In this document: positions 6,074 through 16,081 of the stretch, in pieces | How positions within the stretch are numbered: position 1 is the first letter of the stretch | How the letters are laid out: the number at the start of each line of letters is the position of its first letter | Assembly (NCBI RefSeq): GCF_004022465.1 | Contig: NZ_SAVA01000007.1 | Location: 174,593-238,592, forward strand | Direction of reading: 5' to 3' | Origin: Rhodobacter huangdaonensis | GTDB lineage: Bacteria > Pseudomonadota > Alphaproteobacteria > Rhodobacterales > Rhodobacteraceae | Length of the DNA: 64,000 bases | Translations under genes and position numbers: made by a program | The notes under the pieces: generated by a model | Told to the model about the DNA's origin: nothing | Seen by the model: only the letters and a program-made list of their open reading frames with translations | Database searches by the model: none

Positions 6074-8662
6074 TTACATGCGAAGATCGAGGGAGCCGTC
6101 CGTGCTCCGCGGCGCGGGGCGGGGCGGGGCGGCGGTGGGTGTGGCGGGGGCGGGGCGATCCGGTTCGGCACCGAAGCTGTTGTCCGGGGCGGTCTCGCCG
6201 CGCTGCTGCCGGCCGCTCTCGGCACCGAAGCTGAAGGAGACGTCGGTGTAGCCGAGGTCGCGGAAATCGCGCGCCAGCATTTCGATGTTGCGCCGCATCA
6301 GGTCGAGCGTTTCGGGGCGCTCGGCCTGCACTGCGACGGTGATGCCGTGCTCGGCCGGATGCAGAGTCAGGCGGACGCGGCCCAGTTCTTCGGGAGACAG
6401 CGCGACCTCGACCGGGCCGTCGGGGCGGTGCACGACGGCCTCGTGCAGCTGGCGCAGCACGTGATGCGCGGGCACATGGCCGATCTCGCGGCCTGCCGGT
6501 GTCGGTGTCGGTGTCGGTGTCGGTGCCAGCGTCGGCGTCGGTGCCGGCGCGGCAAGGACGGGGCCGTCTGGACCTGATGCGCCGGGCGCTGCGGCGGTGG
6601 CGCGGGTCTGTCCCGCGGCATCGCCGCCCTCGTCCGCGGGCGGCCGGACGGCGGCACGGGGGGGGGAGTGCGGCTCTGTCGCCGTCGGTCCGGTCGCAGC
6701 CCGGGCGGGCGCCTCCGGTCGCGCGGCGGTCCACCCCAGCGGATCGGCTCGGCCCGCGACGGCGGGGGCCGCCATCGGGGGCGCGGCGGGCGCCGCGGCC
6801 GTCTGCGCGCCGGTCTCGGGGGCCGGTCGCCCGGTTCCGGCCTGCTCCGGTGCCGGCTGCGGTTGCGGGGCCGCATCGGGGGCTATGCCGGCGGGGGCGC
6901 TCCTGGCGCCACCGACCCCATCGACCCCATCGGCCGCGGCGGCTGGCGGGTGCAGCGCGGCGGCCATGGCCGGGGCGGCCCCTGCCGGCGCGGTGGTGAT
7001 CGGCCGGACCGGGGCCTCGGACGTCCGCGAATCGGGGGCTGCCTCGCCCGGCGGCACGGGGGCGGGGGCTGCCTCGGCCGGTGCCGGCGTCTGTGAAGGC
7101 TCGGTCTTGGTGGCGGGCGCCGGATTGTCCGGCATGGAAACCGTGATCCGCATCGGCGCTGGCGGGGAGGCGGCGGACGGCGCCTGCGGCCCCGGTGCCG
7201 GAGCGTCGCCGCGGCGGTCGGGCGCGGCCGGGGCGTGGCCGGTTGCGGCGACGGCCGCCGGGGCGGACGGGGCCTGGGCCGGGACGGGCAAGGCCGCCGC
7301 GACAATCTGGCCGCCGCCGGGCGCCGTGGCGACGGCTGTGTGCCGCTCCGCTGGCGGGGCGGGCCGGGGCTGCGGCTGACCCGCCATGGGCCGGTGGACC
7401 TCTCCCGGGGCCGCGGTCGGCGCGAGGGCAAGCTCTGCCGCTCCGGAGGAGGGGGCAGCGGTGCGCGCGGCGGCGGGTATCGTCCGTGACCAGTCCGGCA
7501 GGACCGCGCGCCGCCCGTGTCCGGCCCGGGGCGCAGAAACCGTGGCTTCGGCGGTGGTGTCGCGACCTTCGGCCGCGGGGGCGATTGCCGGCATCACCGG
7601 GCCGATTGCGGTGGAAGGCTCTGCGGGGCGCTCCTTGCGGAAGGTGGAGCGGTGCTCCGTTGCCGTTCTGGTGCCGGTGTCGGTCGTCCCACGCCCGGCC
7701 CCCGTGTCGGGGCGCGGCGAAACGGCCTGTTCCGCGGCGGGGCTTGTGGGGGCCGGGGCGCCGAAGGTCTGCCCGGCCGCCGGTGCGGCAGGGGGCCCGC
7801 CGGCAGCCTCGCCCGCCGGACCGGCGGGTGCGCGCGGCCGCAGATCCGGCGTGATGTCCGGGGGCGACCCGGCACGGGGCGGGAGTGGCGCCGCGCGTGG
7901 GGTCCCGGACGCCGGTTCCGGGGCCGGGGTATTCGGCAGGGGCGGTGGAGAGCCGATCGCGGCGGCGGACACGGCGGAAGCGGACATGGCGGAAGTGGAC
8001 GGGGCGCCATCGCGCGGCGGATCGGTCGGATCGGCACCGCCGGCGGCGGGCGGGTCATCTGTTGGCCGGGAGGCGGGCACGGCGGCCTTGCTCGGATGCC
8101 CTGCTGCGACGGCGGAGATCCCGGCTTCCGCGGCTGCAGCGAGCGACGGTTGCGTGGGCGGAGCTGCCGGCGTCTCGGCGGGGCGCGGCGGCTGATCGGG
8201 GCCGGTCTCTGCGCGGCGCATGTCGGGGGCGCGCGTCTGCGCCCCGCTGGCGGGCGGGGGCGGGGCTCCTGCGGGCAGATCGGCCGGGAGAAGGAGGCCG
8301 CTCCCGGCCGCTCCGGCAGGGGTTCCGGTTGCGGCGGGGGCTGCCCCGGGCGACGGGCCAAGGCGCGGGGCCGGGGCGGCGGAGGGGGGCGCGATCCCTG
8401 CGGTCAGGTCCCGCCCGGCACCGGGGCGGGGCGGCGAGTCGGGGGCCAGCAGCGGGGCGGCCAGCGCCTCGAGGCACGGTCCGGGGGCCGCCACGGGGCC
8501 GCCGGCCATCGGCGCAGAGGTTTCCTCACCCCCGGTCGACAGCGCGTCGATCACCACGGCGAAGGCCATGCCTGCGGCCGGGTCGCCCGCCTTGTAGTCG
8601 CGCCCGCGGGCCGGGGGCGTCGCGAGCTGCGCAAGAGGGTCGGGGAGGAGAAGCTGGGTCAT
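6074..8662 (-). CDS. fliK: Flagellar hook-length control protein FliK
   Basis: 862 aa with the start at MTQLLLPDPLAQL. The first ~700 residues are low-complexity Pro/Ala/Thr-rich, as expected of a molecular ruler but about twice the usual length of FliK. The C-terminal FliK domain is clear: VEVALSPEELGRVRLTLH near residue 755, then MRRNIEMLARDFRDLGYTDVSF. A Pro-Thr repeat just before that domain is encoded by a hexanucleotide repeat (6498-6545). FliK measures the hook and switches the export gate from hook to filament substrates. An ATG 15 nt upstream (MSRWP) is a possible alternative start. The gene shares a 114-nt divergent promoter region with flgJ. Confidence 0.88.
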   Translation of the reverse strand: MTQLLLPDPLAQLATPPARGRDYKAGDPAAGMAFAVVIDALSTGGEETSAPMAGGPVAAPGPCLEALAAPLLAPDSPPRPGAGRDLTAGIAPPSAAPAPRLGPSPGAAPAATGTPAGAAGSGLLLPADLPAGAPPPPASGAQTRAPDMRRAETGPDQPPRPAETPAAPPTQPSLAAAAEAGISAVAAGHPSKAAVPASRPTDDPPAAGGADPTDPPRDGAPSTSAMSASAVSAAAIGSPPPLPNTPAPEPASGTPRAAPLPPRAGSPPDITPDLRPRAPAGPAGEAAGGPPAAPAAGQTFGAPAPTSPAAEQAVSPRPDTGAGRGTTDTGTRTATEHRSTFRKERPAEPSTAIGPVMPAIAPAAEGRDTTAEATVSAPRAGHGRRAVLPDWSRTIPAAARTAAPSSGAAELALAPTAAPGEVHRPMAGQPQPRPAPPAERHTAVATAPGGGQIVAAALPVPAQAPSAPAAVAATGHAPAAPDRRGDAPAPGPQAPSAASPPAPMRITVSMPDNPAPATKTEPSQTPAPAEAAPAPVPPGEAAPDSRTSEAPVRPITTAPAGAAPAMAAALHPPAAAADGVDGVGGARSAPAGIAPDAAPQPQPAPEQAGTGRPAPETGAQTAAAPAAPPMAAPAVAGRADPLGWTAARPEAPARAATGPTATEPHSPPRAAVRPPADEGGDAAGQTRATAAAPGASGPDGPVLAAPAPTPTLAPTPTPTPTPAGREIGHVPAHHVLRQLHEAVVHRPDGPVEVALSPEELGRVRLTLHPAEHGITVAVQAERPETLDLMRRNIEMLARDFRDLGYTDVSFSFGAESGRQQRGETAPDNSFGAEPDRPAPATPTAAPPRPAPRSTDGSLDLRM
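6498..6545 (+). repeat. Hexanucleotide tandem repeat inside fliK
   Basis: Eight units of GGTGTC-like hexamers: four perfect copies at 6498-6521 and four diverged ones to 6545. On the fliK strand they encode an alternating Pro-Thr stretch. Gain or loss of a unit keeps the frame and adds or removes two residues. Confidence 0.9.
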
Positions 8663-8709
8663 GGGCCATCGCGACATCTGCCGGGTCTGCGCAGAATGGC
8701 AGCAGGAAG

Positions 8710-8724
8710 TTACCGCTTCTTTAC
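8710..8724 (+). promoter_or_regulatory. CtrA-like box between fliK and flgJ
   Basis: TTAC-N7-TTAC matches six of the eight fixed bases of the CtrA site TTAA-N7-TTAA. It lies midway between two divergent flagellar genes. A better match occurs in the fliL/fliF divergent region. Confidence 0.4.
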
Positions 8725-8776
8725 GGAGTCCTGCGATTTTCGCTGCAAATCCATCCATCTGCAGCGGGGCGACAGG

Positions 8777-9064
8777 ATGCAGGATCTTCAGCCGATACCG
8801 GTTGCGCCGACCGGCGCGACGCCGGCGCAGACCGAACAGAAGCTGCGCGCGCAGGCGGTCAGGCTCGAGGCGGCCTTCCTGTCGGAGATGCTGAAATGCG
8901 CCCAGGTCGGGCGCCCGCTCGAGAGCTTTGGCGGCGGCATCGGCGAGGAGCAGTTCGCCTCGTTCCTGCGCGACGCCTATTCGGAAAAGATGGCGGAGAA
9001 AGGCGGGGTCGGGCTGGCCGAGTCGATCTTTCACGCGCTGACGAAAGGACAAGGTCATGCCTGA
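8777..9064 (+). CDS. flgJ: Rod-binding protein, FlgJ N-terminal-like
   Basis: 95 aa. It carries the rod-binding segment of FlgJ (RLEAAFLSEMLKCAQ near residue 28, then EEQFASFLRDAYSEKMAEKGGVGLAESI). It has no muramidase domain, which is normal in alphaproteobacteria, where the rod-binding part is a separate short protein. It acts in the periplasm as a rod cap or scaffold. ATG 8777 is preceded by GGGGCGACAGG. The 3' end overlaps the next gene by 8 nt. Confidence 0.85.
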   Translation: MQDLQPIPVAPTGATPAQTEQKLRAQAVRLEAAFLSEMLKCAQVGRPLESFGGGIGEEQFASFLRDAYSEKMAEKGGVGLAESIFHALTKGQGHA

Positions 9065-9401
9065 GCACAACGACGGGGCCATCCGGCAGCTGCTGGAACA
9101 TCTGCGGCAGGAGCGCGAGACGCTGCGCGCGGGCCGGTTTCAGGAGCTGGCGCCGCTGATCGCGCGCAAGGAGGCGCTGCTTGCCGCGCTCGCGGGCACG
9201 CCGGGGGCACGGCTCGCGCAGGTGCAGCGCATGGCGCAGGAGAACCAGCACCTGCTGCAGGCGGCGATCGAGGGCGTGCGGGCGGCGCGCATCCGGCTGG
9301 GCGAGATCGTGCAGGGGGCGCAGGGCTATCACAGCTATGACCAGCGCGGCCGGGCGCAGCGGATCAGCCCCGAGCGGCCGACGCTCGAGAAGCGCGCCTG
9401 A
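9057..9401 (+). CDS. FlgN-like flagellar export chaperone
   Basis: 114 aa, highly charged and helical (LLEHLRQERETLRAGRFQELAPLIARKEALL), as in FlgN/FliT-type chaperones that guard the hook-filament junction proteins. It is translationally coupled to flgJ (8-nt overlap). Assignment rests on size, helical pattern and position; FlgN sequences are poorly conserved, so it is less certain than its neighbours. Confidence 0.65.
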   Translation: MPEHNDGAIRQLLEHLRQERETLRAGRFQELAPLIARKEALLAALAGTPGARLAQVQRMAQENQHLLQAAIEGVRAARIRLGEIVQGAQGYHSYDQRGRAQRISPERPTLEKRA

Positions 9402-9810
9402 GCGATGCGCCCGATCCGCGGCGCAGGCGTGTCACGCGGAAGGAGCGCGCTGGCGGACATGCGGGGCGGCTTTGCGCCGCCACGGGCGACCCGGCGCCGG
9501 CCGGCATGCGCCGCAGTGTGGCAAGGCGCGGTTTCCTTTCCGGAAGACGAGCGATCGGATCTGCGAGTGGAAAGACGGCTTCCGGCGGCTGTTCTCCGTG
9601 GAAATGTTCTTTCCGCTTCGTGGCGCCCGCGCCACCATGGTCGCGTTCCGTTCTCGCCAGAGAACCCTTCCTTTCCAATGTGTTGCGGGGATTTCATTAT
9701 CACTTTCGCCGGTGCCTGTGTTAGACTGTCGCAGGAATAGGGTGCGGCTGGCTCGGCTGCAAAATATTCAAATATTATGACATGTTAGATCGTTCCTGGA
9801 GGGCTAGGGC
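9402..9810. other. Intergenic region upstream of the hydrogenase operon
   Basis: This 409-nt gap separates the flagellar and hydrogenase genes and holds no convincing gene. Two perfect palindromes lie close together: GTGGCGC-CC-GCGCCAC (9620-9635) and GTTCTC-GCCA-GAGAAC (9650-9665). A weak promoter-like pair TTATCA (9698-9703) and TAGACT (9722-9727) has an 18-nt spacer. AATATT-CA-AATATT lies at 9763-9776. I found no GG-N10-GC (sigma-54) element, although many hydrogenase operons use one. Confidence 0.5.
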
Positions 9811-10323
9811 GTGAGCAGAGTCGGAACAGATGGCACCCCGCGAATCCTCGCCCTTGGCGTCGGCAACACGCTTCTGACCGACGAGGCGGCGGGGCCGCTC
9901 GCGCTGCGGCTGTTCGAGGAACGTCATGGCGCGGCGCTTGGTGTGAGCTGTCTCGACGTCGGCACGCTCGGCTTTCCGCTGGCCGAGGAGATCGGCGCCG
10001 CCGAGGCGCTGATCGTCTTTGACGCCGCCCGTTTCGGTGCGGCGCCGGGCACGGTGCGCGCGCTCGAGGATGCCGAGATGGATCACTTCGTCCGCGCCGG
10101 CAGCCTGAGCGTGCATGAGGTCGGCCTGCGCGATCTGCTCGACATGGCGCGGCTGACCGGCGATCTGCCTGCGCGCCGCGCGCTCATCGGCATCGAGCCG
10201 GGCGAGATCGGCTGGGGGCTGGCGCCGAGTGAGGCCGTTGCCGCGGCGCTGCCGGTCGCGGCCGAGGCGGCGCGGCAGATCGTCGCCCGCTGGCAGGCCG
10301 CGGTGACGGAGGTCTGCGCATGA
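9811..10323 (+). CDS. hupD: [NiFe]-hydrogenase maturation endopeptidase (HyaD/HupD family)
   Basis: 170 aa. The three nickel ligands of this protease family are in place: Glu25 in LLTDEAAG, Asp71 in IVFDAARF and His102 in LSVHEVGL. After nickel insertion it cuts the C-terminal tail of the large subunit, here after the His in DPCLACAVH of HynL. The start is GTG 9811, preceded by CTGGAGGG. It is the first gene of the operon and overlaps the next by 4 nt (ATGA). Placing the protease ahead of the structural genes is less usual than placing it behind them. Confidence 0.92.
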   Translation: MSRVGTDGTPRILALGVGNTLLTDEAAGPLALRLFEERHGAALGVSCLDVGTLGFPLAEEIGAAEALIVFDAARFGAAPGTVRALEDAEMDHFVRAGSLSVHEVGLRDLLDMARLTGDLPARRALIGIEPGEIGWGLAPSEAVAAALPVAAEAARQIVARWQAAVTEVCA

Positions 10324-10742
10324 GGCCGGATCTGAACGAGGTGCTGCGCCGGCGTGCCGCCGGGACCGGGAACATGGTTCTGGTGCTGCACGAGGTTTCC
10401 CATGCGCTCGACCGCCTCGCCCGCACCGGCGAGACCCATGTGATCGACCTCAGCAGCCTGCCGATGACGCCCGCGGAACTGCAGCAGCTCACCGCTTCGC
10501 TCGGCGAGGGCGAGGTGCGCGCGGTGATCGAGGCCGAGGGCCGCTCGGAGGTGACCGAGACCGGCTTTTCCGGCGTCTGGCTGGTCACCCACCGCGACAC
10601 CGACGACATGCTGCGCGGCCGCTACATCGAGATTACCCCCCTGCCGGAGATCCTGCGCAGTCAGGACGCCGACATCCGCGCCGCCGCCGCCCGGCTTGCG
10701 CGCAAACTGGACCAAATCAGCGACCTGGAGGAGGCATCATGA
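10320..10742 (+). CDS. HupH/HyaF-like hydrogenase formation factor (short form)
   Basis: 140 aa. The segment VWLVTHRDTDDMLRGRYIEI followed by TPLPEIL matches the C-terminal domain of HupH/HyaF proteins, which help assemble the Fe-S clusters of the small subunit. HupH is about twice this length, so this copy is one domain only. It overlaps both hupD and hynS by 4 nt. The domain call is from recognition of the conserved tail; the exact role is inferred. Confidence 0.75.
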   Translation: MRPDLNEVLRRRAAGTGNMVLVLHEVSHALDRLARTGETHVIDLSSLPMTPAELQQLTASLGEGEVRAVIEAEGRSEVTETGFSGVWLVTHRDTDDMLRGRYIEITPLPEILRSQDADIRAAAARLARKLDQISDLEEAS

Positions 10743-11842
10743 TCCGAAGGCAGCAAACACTGGGCGAACGGCTGGAGGAGCGCGGCATCTCGCGGCGCAG
10801 TTTCCTGAAATTCTGCACCACCACCGCGTCGCTTCTGGCCCTGCCGCCGGCCTTTGCCCCGCGCATCGCCGAGGCGCTGGAAAGCCAGCGCCGGCCGTCG
10901 GTGATCTGGCTCAGCTTCCAGGAATGCACCGGCTGCTCGGAATCGATCCTGCGCGCCGGGGCGCCCTCGATCGAGAGCCTGATCTTCGAGGCGATCTCGC
11001 TCGATTATCACGAGACGCTGCAGGCCGCCGCGGGCCATCAGGCCGAGGCCGCGCGCGAACAGGCGATGGCCGAGAACATGGGCAAGTATCTGGTCGTCGT
11101 CGACGGCTCGGTGCCGCTTGGCAATCCGGGCTTCTCGACCGTCGCCGGGCAAAGCAATGTCGAGACGCTGAAACAGGTGGCGAAGGGCGCCGCCGCGGTG
11201 ATCTGCATGGGCACCTGCTCGGCCTTCGGCGGCATCCCCTATGCGAAACCGAATCCCACCGGCGCGGTGCCGGTCTCGGAGATCATCACCGACAAGCCGA
11301 TCGTCAACGTGCCCGGCTGCCCGCCGATCCCGGCGGTGATGACCTCGGTGCTGGCCCATTACATCACCTTCGGCAGCCTGCCCGAGCTCGATGACCTCGG
11401 CCGGCCGAAGGTGTTCTACGGCCAGAACATCCACGACCGCTGCTATCGCCGGCCGTTCTATGAACGCGGCCAGTTCGCGCAAAGCTTCGACGACGAAGGC
11501 GCGAAGGCCGGCTGGTGCCTTTACAAGCTCGGCTGCAAGGGCCCCACCACCTACAACGCCTGCGCGGTGCTGAAGTGGAACGAGGGCACCTCCTTCCCGA
11601 TCGAGGCGGGGCATGGCTGCCTTGGCTGTTCGGAGCCGAACTTCTGGGACAAGGGCAGCTTCTATGCGCCGCTGTCGACGGCGACCGAGCTTGGCTCGGG
11701 CACGGTTGCGGCGGGCGTTCTGGCCGGTGCGGTTCTGGGCGCCGGTGCGGGCTATGCCGGGCGCAAGATGCAGGAAAAGGGCAAGGCCGGCCCGTTCGAG
11801 GCGCCGCCAGTGGCGGATGCCGGGCAGAAGGAGACCAGCTGA
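10739..11842 (+). CDS. hynS: [NiFe]-hydrogenase small subunit HynS (Isp-type, Tat-exported)
   Basis: 367 aa. A twin-arginine signal (SRRSFLK, residues 18-24) precedes LLALPPAFAPRIAEA, so the folded dimer is exported by Tat. Proximal-cluster Cys are in ECTGCSE (C63, C66), GTCSAFGG and PGCPPIP. The medial and distal clusters use HDRCYRRP, WCLYKLGC and HGCLGC. Position 65 is Gly, where O2-tolerant enzymes carry an extra Cys (ECTCC type). A hydrophobic C-terminal helix (TVAAGVLAGAVLGAGAGYAG) anchors it in the membrane. HynS relays electrons from the Ni-Fe site to Isp1. Confidence 0.97.
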   Translation: MIRRQQTLGERLEERGISRRSFLKFCTTTASLLALPPAFAPRIAEALESQRRPSVIWLSFQECTGCSESILRAGAPSIESLIFEAISLDYHETLQAAAGHQAEAAREQAMAENMGKYLVVVDGSVPLGNPGFSTVAGQSNVETLKQVAKGAAAVICMGTCSAFGGIPYAKPNPTGAVPVSEIITDKPIVNVPGCPPIPAVMTSVLAHYITFGSLPELDDLGRPKVFYGQNIHDRCYRRPFYERGQFAQSFDDEGAKAGWCLYKLGCKGPTTYNACAVLKWNEGTSFPIEAGHGCLGCSEPNFWDKGSFYAPLSTATELGSGTVAAGVLAGAVLGAGAGYAGRKMQEKGKAGPFEAPPVADAGQKETS

Positions 11843-12495
11843 TGACCCTTCTTGATTTCGCACGCGGTCCCGCGCTTCAGGGCGCCGCCTTCATCTTCGT
11901 CGTCGGCATGGTCTGGCGCGCGCTCGGCCTGCTTTTGCTGCACCGCAACAGGCCGCTGTCGCGCAACCGCGACAATCACCTTGCCCGGCACGGCTTTCGC
12001 ACCGTGCTCAGCCGCTTCATCCCCGCCCCGGTGTTCGAGCGGCGGGTGTCGTTCCAATATGTCGCGGGCTGGATCTGGCATCTGGGCTTCTTCATCGTGC
12101 TGCTGTTCTTCAAGATTCATGTGATGTTCTTCCAGGGGCTGCTGGGCTTTGGCTGGCCGACGCTGCCGAACGGCGTCGTCGTCGCCGTCGCGGGGATCAC
12201 GCTTGGCGTGCTGCTGTGGCTTCTGGGCCGGCGCATCGTGAACCCGGTGCTGCGCTACATCTCGACCTTCAACGATTATTCGAGCCTGGTCGTGACGATG
12301 CTGCCCTTCATCACCGGCTTCCTCGCCTTCGCCCATTATGGCCTTGCCTATGAAACCATGCTGGCGCTGCACATCCTGTCGATCTCGCTGCTGCTGGTGT
12401 GGTTCCCGTTCTCGAAACTGTTCCATGTCATCACGCTGCTTCCGTCCCGCTACATCCTGGGCGTGAAGTTCTGGCGCAGGGGGGTGCAAGCATGA
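11842..12495 (+). CDS. isp1: Isp1: NarI-like cytochrome b membrane subunit
   Basis: 217 aa with about five membrane helices and the pattern of NarI/DsrM-type cytochrome b. Candidate haem ligands are the His residues in WIWHLGF, FKIHVMFF, FAHYGL and LALHIL. Isp1 links hydrogenase subunits to the quinone pool in the Isp-type hydrogenases known from Thiocapsa, where the order is hynS-isp1-isp2-hynL, exactly as here. Start and stop overlap neighbouring genes (shared TGATG and ATGA). Confidence 0.93.
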   Translation: MTLLDFARGPALQGAAFIFVVGMVWRALGLLLLHRNRPLSRNRDNHLARHGFRTVLSRFIPAPVFERRVSFQYVAGWIWHLGFFIVLLFFKIHVMFFQGLLGFGWPTLPNGVVVAVAGITLGVLLWLLGRRIVNPVLRYISTFNDYSSLVVTMLPFITGFLAFAHYGLAYETMLALHILSISLLLVWFPFSKLFHVITLLPSRYILGVKFWRRGVQA

Positions 12496-13864
12496 CCGAA
12501 GTCGTCACCAAGCAGGAGCTCGACGAAGCCTTCGCCATGTTCTACGGCATGGCCGCCAGCCTGAAGGATCTGGCGAGCCCCCCGGTCGAAGTCGCCGACG
12601 AGGAGCGCGTCGCCGCGGCGAAGCGAGTCTTCCTGAAGGGCATCGACGCGAATTTCGCCACCCAGCTCGACGCCTGCGTGCATTGCGGCGCCTGTGCCCA
12701 GGCCTGCCAGTTCTACCTTGGCACGGAGGACCCGAAATACACGCCGGTGCACAAGCTCGACCTGATGAAGCGGGTCTATGACCGCGAACTGTCGCCGCTG
12801 AGCTGGCTGAAGAAGTTCATCGTGAAGGACATCACCGCCGACGATCTGCGCGCCCAGCAGGAACTGGTCTATGACGCCTGCACGATGTGCGGGCGGTGCA
12901 ACCTTGTCTGCCCGGCGGGGATCAACATCGCCGACATGGTGGCGCTGAACCGCTCGGCGCTCGCCGCGGCGCGGCTGATGCCGGACGAGCTGCGCTTCAT
13001 GCAGGAAGGGCAGGAGGCCGACGGCACCATCTTCGGCGCCGACGAGGATCTGTTCCGCTTCCGCATGGATGCGCTGCAGGAAAAGCTCGGCTTCGAGATC
13101 CCGATCGACAAGCCGAAAGCCGACGTGCTGCTCATCACCACCGGGCTCGACATCCACCTGTTCCAGGATGCGACCGGCGGCACGATCGAGACGCTGCATC
13201 ACATGGGCATTGATTACACCCTGCGCTCGGACGCCTACGAGGGGGCGAACTTCGGCCTGCTTTCGGGCCACGAGGGCACGAAGAAGAAGATGGCGGCGAA
13301 GCTCGCCAATGCCGCGATCGAGGTCGGCGCCAAGGTGGTGATCGTGCCCGAATGCGGCCACGCCTTCCCGGCGCTGCGCTGGGGCGCGGCCGAGGCGCTC
13401 GGCAAGCCCGTCGATTTCGACGTGATGACCGTGTCCGAGTATTTCGGCAAGGCGGTGATGGACGGCCGGCTGAAACTCGAGAAGGACAAGGAGCCGCGTG
13501 TCGTCGCGCTGCACGACCCGTGCAAGGTCGGCCGCTGGGGCGGCGTCTTCGAGGAGCCGCGCGCCATTCTGAAGGCGATCGGCTGGGAGTTGCACGAGAC
13601 CGAAAGCAACCGCGCCTACAACTTCTGCTGCGGCGGCGGGGCCGGCAACTTCCTGATCGAACGCGCCAACCCGCTCAAGCGCGCGGGCTATCGGGTGAAG
13701 ATGGCCGAGATCGAGAAGACCGAGGCGAAGACCCTCGTCGTCTCCTGCGGCTCGTGCCGGATGAATTTCGAGGTCGGCAAGGTCAATGCCGGTGACACGA
13801 TTCCGGTGGAAAGCCTTGCCGCGATCATCGCGGCGCATCTGCCGAAGACGGAAGGAGCCAAGGC

Positions 13865-13868
<4 letters not shown>
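12492..13868 (+). CDS. isp2: Isp2: HdrD/DsrK-like iron-sulfur protein
   Basis: 458 aa. Two [4Fe-4S] motifs are seen: CVHCGACAQAC (Cys 62-72) and CTMCGRCNLVC (Cys 130-140). Two CCG-type regions follow in the C-terminal half, including DPCKVGRWGG, NFCCGGGAG and SCGSCRMNF. This is the architecture of heterodisulfide reductase subunit D and DsrK. It sits on the cytoplasmic side with Isp1. The physiological acceptor is unknown; thiol or sulfur compounds are possible because of the HdrD-type active site. Confidence 0.94.
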
Positions 13869-15586
<1,718 letters not shown>

Positions 15587-15602
15587 ACAGGAGAAAGACA
15601 AG

Positions 15603-16001
15603 ATGAGCGAAATTTTCAGCCCCGAATGGATGGCCGGGTTCGCCGCGGAATGGAACAAGGAGCCGGCGCTTGCCGGCGCGCTCGAGCAGATCGGCTTCAA
15701 GTCGACCATCGCCTATGGCTTCAAAGGGGATCCGGCGCCGAAGGGGGTGATGGTGATCGAGGGCGGCAAGGTGATCTCGAGCGGCGCCTATGCCGGCGAG
15801 CCGCTGAGCTGGGACATCCGCTGCACGCCTGAACATTGGGACAAGTGGCTGAAGAAGCCGCCGACCATGATGGATCTGGGTGTCGCCTATACCACCGGCA
15901 AGATGAAGTTCGAGGTCGGCGATTACAGTGCGATGATCAAGGACCCGCGCATGGCCGGCCCCTTCATCAAATCCTTCGCCGCAATGTCGCGCGTCGGATA
16001 A
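15603..16001 (+). CDS. SCP2-like lipid-binding protein
   Basis: 132 aa with the fold pattern of SCP-2 sterol-transfer domains. A strand such as GVMVIEGGKVISSGAY is followed by SWDIRCTPEHWDKWLKKPP and then DLGVAYTTGKMKFEVGDYSAM, the typical GKMKFxGD turn. SCP2 domains bind lipids or other hydrophobic ligands. It has no signal peptide. It begins 16 nt after hynL, so it is almost surely part of the hydrogenase operon. What ligand it binds in this setting is unknown. Confidence 0.8.
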   Translation: MSEIFSPEWMAGFAAEWNKEPALAGALEQIGFKSTIAYGFKGDPAPKGVMVIEGGKVISSGAYAGEPLSWDIRCTPEHWDKWLKKPPTMMDLGVAYTTGKMKFEVGDYSAMIKDPRMAGPFIKSFAAMSRVG

Positions 16002-16081
16002 CCTGTCGCTTTCGGATCGCCTCCGGTTCCGGCTGGGGCGGTGCGGAAGATTTTGACCAACTCCAGCCCATGGAGGCTTGA

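Noticed and set aside
7517..9064. A long plus-strand frame opposite fliK
   Set aside because: Gly/Arg-rich antisense product caused by GC bias. The fliK strand has the FliK C-terminal domain and good operon spacing.
9640..9670. LexA site (GTTC-N7-GTTC) near the palindrome at 9650
   Set aside because: The spacing of the GTTC copies does not match; the arrangement is an inverted repeat with a 4-nt centre instead.
9405..9740. A 111-codon frame in the gap before the hydrogenase operon
   Set aside because: Arg/Ala-rich with no recognisable pattern and no ribosome binding site; typical chance frame in GC-rich DNA.
9680..9810. Sigma-54 promoter for the hydrogenase operon
   Set aside because: Several GG...GC pairs occur, but none with the required 10-nt spacing and flanking bases.
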